A DNA stretch of 5,039 nucleotides, taken from the NCBI GenBank assembly GCA_020056895.1, contig JAGVGV010000162.1, positions 1 through 5,039 on the forward strand. Reading direction: 5' to 3'. Both the position numbers and the translations under genes were made by a program. Origin of the DNA: Deltaproteobacteria bacterium (lineage in GTDB: Bacteria; Desulfobacterota; Desulfarculia; Adiutricales; JAGVGV01). Shown here piece by piece: positions 1-5,039 of the stretch. The notes under the pieces were generated by a model. The model did not search any database. It was not told where the DNA came from and saw only the letters and a program-made list of their open reading frames with translations. Positions within the stretch are counted from its first letter, which is position 1. Every line of letters begins with the position of its first letter.

Positions 1-2
1 AG

Positions 3-905
3 CCGGCGCCTGGTGACGGCCGGCCGTATCAACCTCATGCCCTGACTCCGGCGGGGCTGGATTCGAACTGCCGGCGATGCCACCAGGCGGGAAACGCATT
101 TGGCGCGGCGGCGGCCGTCCTGCCGGCCAAAAGCCTGATCTGCCTGCCCTGCCACCCGGCCGTTTTCACCGTCGGGGATCCGGTCGCCCTCACGTCCCTG
201 GGGTTGTTCCTCATTGGCGGGCTCTGGCTTTTGTCCATCTTTTTTTCGGGCGGCGGTTCCTCCGAACAACCTTCGGCCGGCCGATCGGTCTTTGGTTTTG
301 GGGCGGTGCTGAACGCCGTGGTGTTCGACGTGCTTTTACAGCGCCGGCTATGGAACCGGTCCCCAGGCCGCTGGGCCATCCACGGCCTGATTTTTTACGG
401 TATGTTTTTTCGCCTGATCTGGGGCCTGGCCGCCGCCATCGTTTTTTGGCTGTCCCCGGCCAATGGCTGGGCCTGGAACGCCCTGGACGTCAACGCGCCC
501 GCGACCGCCTTGTTGTTCGACCTGACCGGCGCCATGGTCCTTCTTGGCGTGCTGTTGGCCGGCTTTCGGCGCATCCGCCCCAACGCCCAACCGCTCGAAG
601 GCCAACCCCGCCCGGACCGGTGGGCTCTTGTGCTTTTGGGCGCGGCGGTAGTGGCCGGATTCATCGTGGAAGGGGTTCGGATGGCCATGGCCGGCGGCCC
701 TTCGGGGGCCGATTACGCCTTCCTGGGCGGGGCTTTGAGCCGTCTCGCCATCGGCCGTGAAGGGCTGACCGGGCTGTACCCCTGGCTGTGGTACATCCAC
801 GCCGGGCTGTGGGGCGCCTTCGTGGCCTATATCCCCTTCAGCCGCATGGTCCACATCATCCTGGCGCCGGTGGTCCTGATCGCCAACGCCGGACGTAAAC
901 ACTGA
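3..905 (+). CDS. Di-haem cytochrome c / NarI-HdrE-like cytochrome b membrane fusion protein (5'-truncated by window edge)
   Basis: The frame is open from the left edge, so the true start lies outside the window; 300 residues are visible. It begins with a soluble stretch holding two c-type haem motifs, CRRCH (visible residues 23-27) and CLPCH (47-51). About six hydrophobic segments follow, near residues 61-82, 95-113, 127-150, 170-187, 206-226 and 260-295. Histidines in or next to helices (H127, H267 in WYIHAG, H284 in RMVHII) are candidate haem-b ligands. This layout fits the NarI/DsrM/HdrE family (nitrate reductase gamma-like), which carries electrons between quinone or periplasmic cytochromes and a cytoplasmic iron-sulfur partner. 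A TTG at 204 could be called as a start, but it would cut off both haem motifs, so I reject it. The gene ends 19 bp before the lipoyl-carrier gene, and the HdrD-like gene further down is its natural partner. Family-level call is good; substrate and electron direction are unknown. Confidence 0.82.
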   Translation, partial: PAPGDGRPYQPHALTPAGLDSNCRRCHQAGNAFGAAAAVLPAKSLICLPCHPAVFTVGDPVALTSLGLFLIGGLWLLSIFFSGGGSSEQPSAGRSVFGFGAVLNAVVFDVLLQRRLWNRSPGRWAIHGLIFYGMFFRLIWGLAAAIVFWLSPANGWAWNALDVNAPATALLFDLTGAMVLLGVLLAGFRRIRPNAQPLEGQPRPDRWALVLLGAAVVAGFIVEGVRMAMAGGPSGADYAFLGGALSRLAIGREGLTGLYPWLWYIHAGLWGAFVAYIPFSRMVHIILAPVVLIANAGRKH

Positions 906-924
906 AACCGCTTGAGAGGACGCC

Positions 925-1347
925 ATGGAGATTCAAGGATACAACCTGCCGGACGACCTGTACTATGACGCGGATCACTACTGGTGCAAGCTGGAAGGCG
1001 GCCTGATCGTCATGGGCATGAATGATTTCGCCCAAAAACTGGCCGGCGAGATCGTATTTGTCCAGTTGCCCTTTGAAGGCAAAAAAATTCAGACCGGCAA
1101 AAAATTCGCCAAAGTGGAATCCGGCAAGTGGGTCGGCAAGGTCATGGGGCCGGTGGACGGCGAGATCGCGGCCTCCAACCAGGCCCTGGAAACCAATCCC
1201 AAGCTGATCAACCAGGACTGCTACGGCCAAGGCTGGATGTACAAGATCAAGCCGGACGATCCGGGCAAGATCGACGCCTTGACCCACGGCGCCGACAAAA
1301 TCCGGTCCTGGCTGCTGGCGGACATCGAACGGTATAAAAAGGGGTGA
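925..1347 (+). CDS. GcvH-like lipoyl-carrier protein (LbpA-like)
   Basis: A 140-residue protein of the glycine cleavage H family, with a compact lipoyl domain. The segment KVESGKWVGKVMGPVDGEI (about 63-81) matches the GcvH lipoylation hairpin: E65-S66-G67-K68 aligns with the usual ESVK, so K68 is the predicted lipoyl-lysine. The downstream segments NQALETNP (85-92) and GQGWMYKI (101-108) are also typical of the family. The ATG at 925 has a GAGAGGA ribosome binding site 4 bases upstream. The stop overlaps the next start by 4 bases (GTGA), which implies translational coupling. No gcvT, gcvP or lpd is present here. The neighbours are a membrane cytochrome, an HdrD-like protein and a lipoate ligase. 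That context favours a redox carrier similar in concept to LbpA of the sHdr sulfur pathway over glycine cleavage; this functional reading is an inference. The alternative is a stray canonical GcvH. Confidence 0.88.
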   Translation: MEIQGYNLPDDLYYDADHYWCKLEGGLIVMGMNDFAQKLAGEIVFVQLPFEGKKIQTGKKFAKVESGKWVGKVMGPVDGEIAASNQALETNPKLINQDCYGQGWMYKIKPDDPGKIDALTHGADKIRSWLLADIERYKKG

Positions 1348-2555
1348 GCGGCGTGGCGGCTCCTACCTACAGTCGGCGGCAACTGTTGGAAATGTCCGCC
1401 TGCGCCGATTGCCGCCTCTGCATGGACGTTTGCCCAGCGGCGGGCGCTTCGGGGGACGGCCGTTTGGCCGGAGCGTACCGGCTGGCCGAACTCAGACGGA
1501 TGGTCCGGCGGCGTCAAGGCCTTCTGGCCTGGCTGCTGGGCCCCAAGGAACCGTCGGCCGAAGAATGGACCGCCTACGGCGATACCGTCTTCAAGTGCAC
1601 GCTGTGCGCCCAGTGCCAGGAAGTCTGCCCGGTGGGGATCGGCCTGAAAGACCTGTGGTGCTCCGTCCGCCAAAATCTGGTCCAGTCCGGAATATACCCC
1701 AAAAAAATCGATATGATCCGGGACAACCTGGCCGAAAGCCACAACGTGTTCGGCGAAGACAACGGGGAGCGGGCCGATTGGGTGGACGATCTGGCCGATC
1801 CGCCGGACCACGGATACCAAAAGGATCAGGCCAAGGTGGTCTATTTCACCGGCTGCGTGGCCGCCTTTTTTCCTTTGGCCCAAAAGGTGCCCTTGGCTCT
1901 GGCCGAAATCCTGGAAAGCCTGGACGTGGACTTCACCCTCCTGGGCGAAGAGGAATGGTGCTGCGGCTTTCCCCTTTTGGGCGCCGGCCTGGAACCGGAA
2001 GCCGCCCGGGTGATCGAACACAATCTGGCGGCGGTCAAGGCCAAGGGTGCCGAACAGGTCATCTTCGCCTGCCCATCGTGTTACCAGATGTGGCGGGAAC
2101 ACTATCCGCCAGGCCTCCGGATCGCCCATGTCACGGAATTCCTGGTTGAGCAACTCGCGGCCAAACCGGGAACGATCAAGGATGTCCCCCTTCGGGTTAC
2201 CTATCACGACCCCTGCGACCTGGGCCGGGGCGCCCGAGTCTTCGACGCGCCCCGGGCTCTGATCCGGGCCATCCCCGGAGTCGAATTGGTGGAAATGGAA
2301 CGAAACCGGGAAAACTGCCGTTGTTGCGGCGGCGGCGGCAACCTGGAAATGATCGCCCCGGAACTGTCCAGCGCCATTACCCGGGACAAAATCGAGGACG
2401 CGCTCCACACCGGAGCCCAGGCCATCGTCACGTCGTGCCAGCAGTGCCTGCGGACCATGACCACGTACGTCCGCCGGAACAACGTGCCCATGGACGTATT
2501 GGACGTATCGCAATTGCTCGCCCGGGCATTGAAAAAGGGAGCCGGCAACCCGTAG
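1344..2555 (+). CDS. HdrD-like (Fe-S)-binding oxidoreductase with two CCG domains
   Basis: A 403-residue cytoplasmic protein. Two [4Fe-4S] ferredoxin motifs (Cx2Cx2Cx3CP) lie at C20/C23/C26/C30 and C85/C88/C91/C95. Two complete CCG domains (CX31-39CCX35-36CXXC) follow: C171, C206-C207, C243, C246, and C291, C327-C328, C365, C368. In HdrB/HdrD these domains bind the non-cubane [4Fe-4S] clusters that cleave a disulfide. This is the full HdrD arrangement; DsrK and GlpC-type relatives differ in the number or completeness of CCG domains. No signal peptide or membrane helix is seen, so it should dock on a membrane subunit, most plausibly the cytochrome encoded two genes upstream. The GTG at 1344 overlaps the preceding stop. 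A second in-frame GTG at 1353 is also possible, with GGGGTGAG just before it. The neighbouring lipoyl-carrier suggests that protein-bound lipoate is the dithiol/disulfide substrate, which is inferred. HdrD-type (GlcF/LutA-like) annotation is the usual fallback. Confidence 0.9.
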   Translation: MSGVAAPTYSRRQLLEMSACADCRLCMDVCPAAGASGDGRLAGAYRLAELRRMVRRRQGLLAWLLGPKEPSAEEWTAYGDTVFKCTLCAQCQEVCPVGIGLKDLWCSVRQNLVQSGIYPKKIDMIRDNLAESHNVFGEDNGERADWVDDLADPPDHGYQKDQAKVVYFTGCVAAFFPLAQKVPLALAEILESLDVDFTLLGEEEWCCGFPLLGAGLEPEAARVIEHNLAAVKAKGAEQVIFACPSCYQMWREHYPPGLRIAHVTEFLVEQLAAKPGTIKDVPLRVTYHDPCDLGRGARVFDAPRALIRAIPGVELVEMERNRENCRCCGGGGNLEMIAPELSSAITRDKIEDALHTGAQAIVTSCQQCLRTMTTYVRRNNVPMDVLDVSQLLARALKKGAGNP

Positions 2556-2566
2556 AAACCCGGTTC

Positions 2567-2575
2567 GGGAGGAAG
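2567..2575 (+). promoter_or_regulatory. Ribosome binding site fixing the GTG start of the lipoate ligase
   Basis: GGGAGGAAG lies 9 bases before the GTG at 2585. The open frame runs further upstream inside the HdrD-like gene, but no other start codon near the first conserved residues has a comparable site. This supports initiation at GTG 2585, where ELFNLGKVPW begins, as expected for the LplA N-terminus. Confidence 0.65.
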
Positions 2576-2584
2576 ACCATCAAC

Positions 2585-3631
2585 GTGGAACTGTTCAACC
2601 TGGGCAAGGTTCCCTGGGACCGATCGCAACTGATCTATCACGCGCTGGGGGAATTGAACCGCGAGGCCCTGTCTCTGGTTTCCCCGGCCACGCCCTATGT
2701 CTGCCTTGGTTTTCACCAGAATGTGGACGTCGAGGTGGACCTCGAATACTGCCGGTCCCAGGGCATCCCGGTCTTCCGGAGGGAAGTGGGCGGCGGCGCG
2801 GTGTTTCTGGACGGCCGCCAGCTTTTTTTCCAGCTTGTCCTCCGAAAGAACAACCCCCTGGTTCCCCTGGGCATGGAAGCCTTTTATCGCAAGTTCCTGG
2901 AACCGGTGATCCAGGTCCACCGCCGCCTGGGCATCCCGGCCGAATACCGGCCCATCAACGATCTGGCGGCCAACGGCCGCAAAATATCCGGCACCGGCGC
3001 CGGCCACATTGGCGACTCGGCGGTCTTCGTCGGCAACCTGATCCTGGATTTCGATTACGACACCATGGCCCGCGTGCTCAAAGTGCCGGACGAAAAATTC
3101 AGGGACAAGGTGCATAAAACCATCCGCGAAAATCTTTCCACCATCCGCGCCGAACTGGGGCCAAAGGCCGCCGACCTTCCCGACGAAACCGGCTTGAACG
3201 CCATGCTGGCCGAAGAATTTTCCAAAGTGCTGGGGCCTTTTACTCCCGGCCGGATGGACGCCGAACTGGAAGCGATGATGCGGACCTTGGGCCGAAAAAT
3301 GCTGCCGGAAAGCTGGCTTCATCGCCGGGGCAAGCGGGTCAACGGTCGTCAGGTGAAGGTTCGGGCGGGGTTGGAGGTTTTGCACCGGGTGCACAAGGCC
3401 AAGGGCGGTTTGATCCGGGTGGACCGGACCGTGGAGGACGGCCGGTTCCGTGACGTGGACATTTCAGGCGACTTTTTCGTCCAGCCCAAGGACGCCATCA
3501 CCCGGTTGGAACTTTTTCTGGAAGGCCGGCCCGCGGCCGATGTTCGATCCCTGCTGGCGGATTTTCAAGCCAACCACGACTTTGACCTGCCCGGCGTGAC
3601 CATCGAGGACTGGTTGGCGGTTCTGGAATGA
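2585..3631 (+). CDS. Lipoate-protein ligase, LplA-type catalytic domain plus C-terminal LplB-like domain
   Basis: A 348-residue protein with GTG start. It should activate lipoate with ATP to lipoyl-AMP and transfer it to a lysine of a lipoyl domain. The N-terminal BPL/LPL domain (about 1-235) carries the lipoate-loop motif RREVGGGAVF (65-74) and the catalytic-lysine motif NGRKISGT (130-137), with K133. Next comes the usual GNLILDFD strand (150-157). The C-terminal part (about 245-348) is a separate domain with KGGLIRVD (273-280) and ISGDFF (293-298), typical of lipoate-ligase accessory (LplB-like) domains. Length and domain order fit both E. coli-type LplA and the sLpl(AB) ligases linked to sHdr lipoyl proteins. 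The gene lies 29 bp after the HdrD-like gene with no terminator between, so it belongs to the operon. The likely substrate is the GcvH-like protein encoded at 925-1347. Octanoyltransferase LipM is less likely, because the C-terminal domain and RK lysine motif favour a ligase. Confidence 0.9.
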   Translation: MELFNLGKVPWDRSQLIYHALGELNREALSLVSPATPYVCLGFHQNVDVEVDLEYCRSQGIPVFRREVGGGAVFLDGRQLFFQLVLRKNNPLVPLGMEAFYRKFLEPVIQVHRRLGIPAEYRPINDLAANGRKISGTGAGHIGDSAVFVGNLILDFDYDTMARVLKVPDEKFRDKVHKTIRENLSTIRAELGPKAADLPDETGLNAMLAEEFSKVLGPFTPGRMDAELEAMMRTLGRKMLPESWLHRRGKRVNGRQVKVRAGLEVLHRVHKAKGGLIRVDRTVEDGRFRDVDISGDFFVQPKDAITRLELFLEGRPAADVRSLLADFQANHDFDLPGVTIEDWLAVLE

Positions 3632-3636
3632 TCACC

Positions 3637-3659
3637 CGGCCGGCATAGGAATCCGGCCG
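3637..3659 (+). repeat. Perfect 7-bp inverted repeat between ligase and Nudix genes
   Basis: CGGCCGG (3637-3643) and CCGGCCG (3653-3659) can pair around a 9-base loop. There is no T-run after it, so it does not look like an intrinsic terminator. The right arm covers the first base of an alternative GTG start (3659), and the loop holds that start's weak AGGA. The hairpin could act as an intercistronic mRNA-processing or stability element. In such GC-rich DNA it could also be chance. Confidence 0.4.
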
Positions 3660-3664
3660 TGAAA

Positions 3665-3671
3665 AGGGAGG
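3665..3671 (+). promoter_or_regulatory. Strong Shine-Dalgarno deciding the TTG start of the Nudix gene
   Basis: AGGGAGG sits 5 bases before TTG 3677, much stronger than the AGGA before GTG 3659. Starting at TTG gives MAAEYPAHPRVAVGG, the usual short lead into a Nudix fold. I therefore prefer the TTG. Confidence 0.55.
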
Positions 3672-3676
3672 CTCCG

Positions 3677-4117
3677 TTGGCCGCCGAATATCCCGCTCAC
3701 CCCCGCGTCGCCGTGGGCGGAGTGGTTTTTCGCGATCATCCCGGGCCAAACGCCCAGGTGCTCCTGGTCCGCCGGAACAAGCCGCCGGCCTTGGGCGAAT
3801 GGGCCGTGCCCGGCGGTTCGGTGGAACTGGGGGAATCGCTGGAGCAGGCGGTCGAACGGGAAATCCTGGAAGAAACCGGAGTGGCGATCCGGGCGGGGAA
3901 GGTTTGCCACGTGTTCGACGACGTCCGCCGGGATGATTCCGGCCGGATTCGTTTCCATTACGTGATCGTGGACCTTTGGGGCGAATATCTTTCCGGCGAA
4001 CCGTTGGCCGCCACGGATGTTTCGGCCGCCGCCTGGAAAACCGCGGCCGAGCTCAGGGGCCTGAACGTCAACCACAACACCCGGAATCTGCTTGGCCGGT
4101 TGGGATTCATCGTCTAG
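3677..4117 (+). CDS. Nudix hydrolase (ADP-ribose pyrophosphatase-like)
   Basis: A 146-residue single-domain protein (152 if GTG 3659 is used). It holds a perfect Nudix box GX5EX7REUXEEXGU: counting from the TTG start, G47, E53, R61-E62, E65-E66, G68 and V69. The catalytic REXXEE helix that binds Mg2+ is intact. The family hydrolyses nucleoside diphosphates linked to another group. The short N-terminus EYPAHPRVAVGGVVF and the segment GEWAVPGGSVELGES resemble small ADP-ribose/NADH-type Nudix enzymes, but the substrate cannot be told from the sequence. No signal peptide, so cytoplasmic. The gene starts 45 bp after the ligase stop with a hairpin between, so it may be the last gene of the operon. 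No functional link to lipoate chemistry is evident; it may be a housekeeping clean-up enzyme. Confidence 0.9.
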   Translation: MAAEYPAHPRVAVGGVVFRDHPGPNAQVLLVRRNKPPALGEWAVPGGSVELGESLEQAVEREILEETGVAIRAGKVCHVFDDVRRDDSGRIRFHYVIVDLWGEYLSGEPLAATDVSAAAWKTAAELRGLNVNHNTRNLLGRLGFIV

Positions 4118-4137
4118 TTTATCGATCCAACGATATC

Positions 4138-4166
4138 TTGACGGCGGTACTGGGCCAGGATAAGGT
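4138..4166 (+). promoter_or_regulatory. Possible sigma70-like promoter for the DUF1566 gene
   Basis: TTGACG (5 of 6 matches to the -35 consensus) is followed after 17 bases by TAAGGT, which keeps the three most conserved -10 positions (T, A and final T). It lies between the Nudix stop and the DUF1566 start and would allow separate transcription. The -10 is weak and there is no other evidence. Confidence 0.3.
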
Positions 4167-4213
4167 CGGGTGGGTGGGAATCGGCGAAAAATCAATCCCC
4201 ATGGGGCTTCCGA

Positions 4214-4672
4214 ATGAAACGGATTCTGTCAGTCGTTTTGGTTTTGGCTTTTTTGTTCTGTTTCGGCTTGCCGGACCACTCCATGGGGGCCGATGAATCA
4301 ACGCCGGATATTTCGCCGAATCGTTTCGTCAAATCGGAAAAAGGCATTATTTATGATTCGAAAACCGGGTTGGAATGGATTGTTGGGCCGGATAAGGATA
4401 CCACAAGGAAAAGGGCGAAATATTGGATAAAACATCTGACCGTCGGAGGCGGCGGCTGGCGGCTGCCAACGCAACAAGAGTTGGAAACGCTGTACCAATC
4501 TGAACTTGGTTCACGGAATATCGACCCGATATTCCAGACGACCGGATGGCGGGTGTGGGCGTCGGACAAGAGCGTGGTTGGGTTCTTGTGGTTCGACTTC
4601 CTGGGCGAATACTGGTGCGATCTTAAAGAATCCAAGGACAACCGGGGCTTCGCGGTTCGTTCGTTTAAATGA
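4214..4672 (+). CDS. Secreted DUF1566 / Lcl C-terminal-domain protein
   Basis: A 152-residue protein. Residues 1-26 form a signal peptide: K2-R3, a hydrophobic core LSVVLVLAFLFCFGL and probable cleavage after SMGA. The mature part has the DUF1566 (Lcl C-terminal) hallmarks: IIYDSKTGLEWIVG (45-58), WRLPTQQEL (82-90), VWASDK (114-119) and a closing GFAVRS (145-150). The domain is common in secreted proteins of Desulfobacterota and other bacteria, often in many copies, and its biochemical role is not established. C16 lies in the hydrophobic core but the context is not a proper lipobox, so I do not call a lipoprotein. The ribosome binding site is weak (GGGG, 7 bases upstream). Codon use is less GC-biased than in the genes to the left (ATT, AAA, GAA and TAT are frequent), which hints at a separate origin. 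No functional link to the operon is apparent. Confidence 0.82.
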   Translation: MKRILSVVLVLAFLFCFGLPDHSMGADESTPDISPNRFVKSEKGIIYDSKTGLEWIVGPDKDTTRKRAKYWIKHLTVGGGGWRLPTQQELETLYQSELGSRNIDPIFQTTGWRVWASDKSVVGFLWFDFLGEYWCDLKESKDNRGFAVRSFK

Positions 4673-4790
4673 ATCGGAATCCACCCAAGCCTGCCCTTAG
4701 GCCCCACCCCGTTTTTTAGAATGGACTCTATCCGCTTTTTCGCGGCAAAAGAACCCTCCTGTCCCGTTGGATGCGCGAGCCGGCTATATT

Positions 4791-4857
4791 TGGCGCCCGG
4801 TGCGGGGGTCGAACCCGCACAGCCGCAAAGGCCAAGGGGATTTAACCCAAGTTTACC
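4791..4857 (-). pseudogene. Truncated, decayed tRNA-Leu (UAA-type) 3' fragment
   Basis: Read on the minus strand, the fragment ends in CCA (4791-4793). Before that come the acceptor 3' strand ACCGGGC and a perfect T arm with the GTTCGA loop (stem GCGGG/CCCGC). A long class-II variable arm (CTTGGCCTTTGCGGCT) and a TTAA-containing anticodon region flanked by GGG and CCC precede it, and then GGTAAAC, a D-loop remnant. From memory, GCTGTGCGGGTTC and CCGGG match E. coli tRNA-Leu(UAA). It is not a working tRNA. The anticodon arm is about 3 bases short and cannot form a 5-bp stem with a 7-base loop. Position 73 is G where Leu needs A. No GCCCGGT-like 5' acceptor strand occurs in the AT-rich DNA beyond 4858. 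It could be an integration-site remnant or a gene broken by an insertion. Confidence 0.72.
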
Positions 4858-4919
4858 ACGGTGTTTTAAAAATACAATATAATTGACATGTTACGCGATT
4901 TCAAGGGGATTGATGGGCA

Positions 4920-5039
4920 CTACAAGGCGGTTTGGATGGGTCCCAAGGGTTTGGGTGGGAGTCCCAGGGCGCGGTAGACCTGAAGGTGGAAGGGCTCCGG
5001 GTCCGAGGTGTTCCGGAGGTGAATTCTCCGGCCGTTTTC
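4920..5039 (-). CDS. C-terminal end of an unidentified protein, possibly a transposase (truncated by window edge)
   Basis: A minus-strand frame is open from the right edge and ends at a TAG (4920-4922), giving 39 residues. It contains RRIHLRNTSDPEPFHLQVY followed by RALGLPPKPLGPIQTAL. The composition looks like real protein, unlike the other two minus frames, which are very rich in Pro, Ser and Thr. The pattern of a basic beta-strand, then a PEPFHxxVYxALGL tail just before the stop, reminds me of transposase C-termini of the IS1634/IS4 type. This is a weak recognition based on a short tail. The position next to an AT-rich stretch and a broken tRNA fits an insertion sequence running off the window. 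Terminal inverted repeats could not be identified because only one end is present. Confidence 0.45.
   Translation of the reverse strand, partial: ENGRRIHLRNTSDPEPFHLQVYRALGLPPKPLGPIQTAL

Noticed and set aside
77..760. Plus-strand open frame with an ATG start over the cytochrome gene.
   Set aside because: Its product is Arg/Pro/Gly-rich, while the other plus frame gives haem motifs and membrane helices.
1221..2513. Long (430-codon) minus-strand open frame opposite the HdrD-like gene.
   Set aside because: The plus strand has two ferredoxin motifs and two complete CCG domains; the antisense frame shows no recognisable motif and is a by-product of high GC content.
2204..3394. Long minus-strand open frame opposite the lipoate ligase.
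   Set aside because: The plus-strand ligase is complete with catalytic motifs; the antisense product is His/Gln/Gly-rich with no domain signature.
4689..4717. Possible terminator after the DUF1566 gene: GCCT/AGGC hairpin and later GTTTTTT.
   Set aside because: The stem is only 4 bp, and 8 bases separate it from the T-run, so it does not form a standard intrinsic terminator.
4732..4745. CCGC-TTTTTC-GCGG hairpin.
   Set aside because: The T-run is in the loop, not after the stem; too short to call.
4878..4911. TATAAT (4878-4883) and TTGACA (4883-4888) hexamers.
   Set aside because: They overlap by one base in the wrong order. TTGACA has no acceptable -10 at 16-18 bases, TATAAT has no good -35, and no plus-strand gene follows.
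4118..5039. CRISPR array or tandem repeats at the right end.
   Set aside because: No unit repeats at regular spacing anywhere in this stretch.

Overview
The window looks like chromosomal DNA of a high-GC anaerobic bacterium, most likely a Desulfobacterota (former deltaproteobacterial) sulfate reducer or a relative. That placement is an inference. It rests on the pairing of a NarI/HdrE-type membrane cytochrome with an HdrD-type iron-sulfur protein, on c-type haem motifs, and on GC-rich codon use. No rRNA or other taxonomic marker is present.

The left two thirds (about 1-3631) is one tight plus-strand gene cluster. It runs: (1) the 3' part of a membrane protein with two CxxCH haem-c motifs fused to a NarI/HdrE/DsrM-like multi-helix cytochrome b domain; (2) a small GcvH-like lipoyl-carrier protein with a lipoyl-lysine motif; (3) an HdrD-like protein with two [4Fe-4S] ferredoxin motifs and two complete CCG (cysteine-rich) domains; (4) a two-domain lipoate-protein ligase. 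Spacing is 19 bp, then a 4-bp overlap (GTGA), then 29 bp, so co-transcription is very likely. HdrD and HdrE form the membrane heterodisulfide reductase of methanogens. GcvH-like LbpA proteins with dedicated sLpl(AB) ligases serve the cytoplasmic sHdr sulfur-oxidation pathway. This window combines the two ideas: an HdrDE-like membrane redox pair with its own lipoyl-carrier and the ligase that could load it. The proposed job is dithiol/disulfide electron exchange between protein-bound lipoate and membrane or periplasmic cytochromes. This is inferred, and no other glycine-cleavage gene is seen here.

Next comes a Nudix hydrolase (3677-4117, probable TTG start), separated from the ligase gene by a perfect 7-bp inverted repeat. 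It may be read through from the operon, but a role in the redox module is not evident. After a short gap with a possible sigma70-like promoter lies a secreted DUF1566/Lcl-domain protein (4214-4672). Its codon use is visibly less GC-rich than that of the operon.

The right end has a different character. From 4673 to 4790 I see no gene and no convincing terminator. At 4791-4857, on the minus strand, is a truncated and damaged copy of the 3' part of a tRNA-Leu gene: CCA end, T arm, long variable arm and a shortened anticodon arm, with no 5' acceptor strand. It is followed by an AT-rich stretch (about 4861-4900). A minus-strand reading frame then enters from the right edge and ends at 4920; its tail is reminiscent of a transposase C-terminus. 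This looks like a mobile-element or integration boundary next to the gene cluster.
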